Shown piece after piece: positions 63,246 to 64,000 of a stretch of DNA of 64,000 bases. This stretch comes from Anas platyrhynchos (lineage: Eukaryota; Chordata; Aves; Anseriformes; Anatidae), in assembly GCF_047663525.1 (NCBI RefSeq), contig NC_092612.1, positions 963,501 to 1,027,500 on the forward strand. The letters are read 5' to 3'. A model generated the notes under the pieces. That model saw only the letters and a program-made list of their open reading frames with translations. It had not been told where the DNA came from and ran no database searches. The stretch's first letter is position 1. Every line of letters begins with the position of its first letter. Made by a program: the position numbers and the translations under genes.

Positions 63246-64000
63246 TCCCCAAGCAGGGCTGAGAGCCGGGAGGGGAGCGGAGCCGGAGGGGGGGGGACAC
63301 GCGGTTTCCCCATCCCCGGCTGTGCCTCAGTTTCCCCAGAGCAAGGCGGGCTGCAGCAGGGTGGGCACAGGCTGCGGGCACCCCTCAGAGCCCATCCCAT
63401 GGGTGCTGCGCCCCTGGGTGCTGCCTGAGCCCCCCCATCACCAAAATACCCCCCGGTGCCACGCTCCCATGGGGACGCCAGGCCCCTAGGGACGGAGGCT
63501 CCGCGTCTTGGGAATGCGTCGCTGCGGCGGGGGGGTCCCGCTCCAGGCCAGGGAGGGGTTAAGGAGCCGTGCACACACTCCCCGTGGCAGCCCCCCCGCG
63601 CATCGCATCTGGCTGCTGACCGCAAATTTACCTCCCAATTATCGATCCCCCCCCCCCGGCACCGCCACGTGCGCACGGGTGGGCACGAGGGGGCGGCGCG
63701 CACGTGGCCGGGACACGCGTGGCAGCGCCGCGCATGGTGGCACGAAGCTTGGCCGCCCCTCGCACAACTGCCATGAGCCCCCCCTTTCCCCCCCCCTCAA
63801 TTTTTTTGCTCCCCAGATTGTCCTGACAAGCGGTTCGCACCTCGCGGATCCCTCCGACAGCCGGGCAGCGCCGCGGCAGATGGAGCCGGCAGTCGGCGTG
63901 GCCAAATGGGGAGCGGGGCTGCGGCGTCCCGGCCGGGCGCTGGAGCTACCGGCAGCCAAGCAGCCACTTCATCGATCCATCGAGAAATTTATCTATCTGC

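Larger units (their letters stand above)
18621..63336. repeat. Dispersed 20-bp motif CTCCGTGCCTCAGTTTCCCC, about ten copies
   Basis: Copies on the plus strand are near 18621, 26172 (one change), 31301, 50623, 50952 and 63317. Copies on the minus strand are near 30014, 30954, 58318 (one change) and 62288. The span given here runs from the first to the last copy; the repeat is not continuous. The 15-18 bp core TGCCTCAGTTTCCCC is almost invariant, while flanks are unrelated. It resembles a part of the MIR-type SINE consensus (GCCTCAGTTTCC), but a whole element cannot be seen at any copy. Confidence 0.7.
45773..64000. other. Right-hand 18-kb region without supported genes
   Basis: No coding sequence with family similarity was found here on either strand. 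HJV non-coding 5' exons may lie just right of 45772. The region differs from the left part: fewer poly-C runs, one CR1 scrap, a few short tandem repeats and several AT-balanced blocks with homeodomain-, GATA- and TCF-type motifs. Such a pattern is common in regulatory deserts next to developmental genes. The neighbouring gene would lie beyond 64000. Confidence 0.5.

Noticed and set aside
62744-63703. 319-residue minus-strand frame ending in Ile/Pro repeats
   Set aside because: Its end comes from the GATGAG/GGGAT array and the rest has no family match.

Overview
This window is from a bird. Two fragments carry the typical avian CR1 LINE 3' end sequence (about 6685-6930 and 49010-49110). The DNA is very GC-rich, full of poly-C/poly-G runs and intronic minisatellites, with short introns and dense genes. 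This fits a small avian microchromosome, a class of sequence that older assemblies often lost. I cannot name the species.

The left 46 kb is a vertebrate syntenic block that corresponds to human 1q21.1. From left to right it holds PEX11B (-), LIX1L (+), RBM8A (+), GNRHR2 (-), ANKRD34A (-), POLR3GL (+), TXNIP (-) and HJV (-). I placed exon borders by matching the translated exons to recalled family sequences and requiring GT-AG sites that keep the reading frame. Seven of the eight genes look intact. ANKRD34A stays open, but one conserved motif lies in a different frame from its flanks.

Layout: PEX11B and LIX1L are head to head over a promoter with ten CCAAT boxes in one orientation. RBM8A has a promoter array of about ten ATGGCG (YY1-like) motifs and is tail to tail with GNRHR2. 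ANKRD34A has a single coding exon. POLR3GL starts from a promoter with an NRF1 site and CCAAT boxes. TXNIP has a TATA box, two glucose-response (ChoRE-like) elements, a forkhead site and CCAAT boxes. HJV has three coding exons next to TXNIP. The right 18 kb (about 45.8-64 kb) has no gene I can support. It holds small tandem repeats, one CR1 scrap and several AT-balanced blocks that look like conserved regulatory DNA.

The most notable points are: an intact hemojuvelin (HJV/RGMc) gene in a bird, where as I recall it was reported missing; a TXNIP in which the thioredoxin-binding cysteine (Cys247 in human) is serine, with a new cysteine at 236; promoter-embedded tandem arrays of transcription-factor sites; a GNRHR2 intron of 105 nt that is in frame and free of stops; and a 20-bp motif repeated about ten times across the window in both orientations with otherwise unrelated flanks. 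The genes are not one pathway. They cover peroxisome division, RNA binding, the exon junction complex, reproductive signalling, Pol III transcription, redox and glucose control, and iron/BMP signalling.
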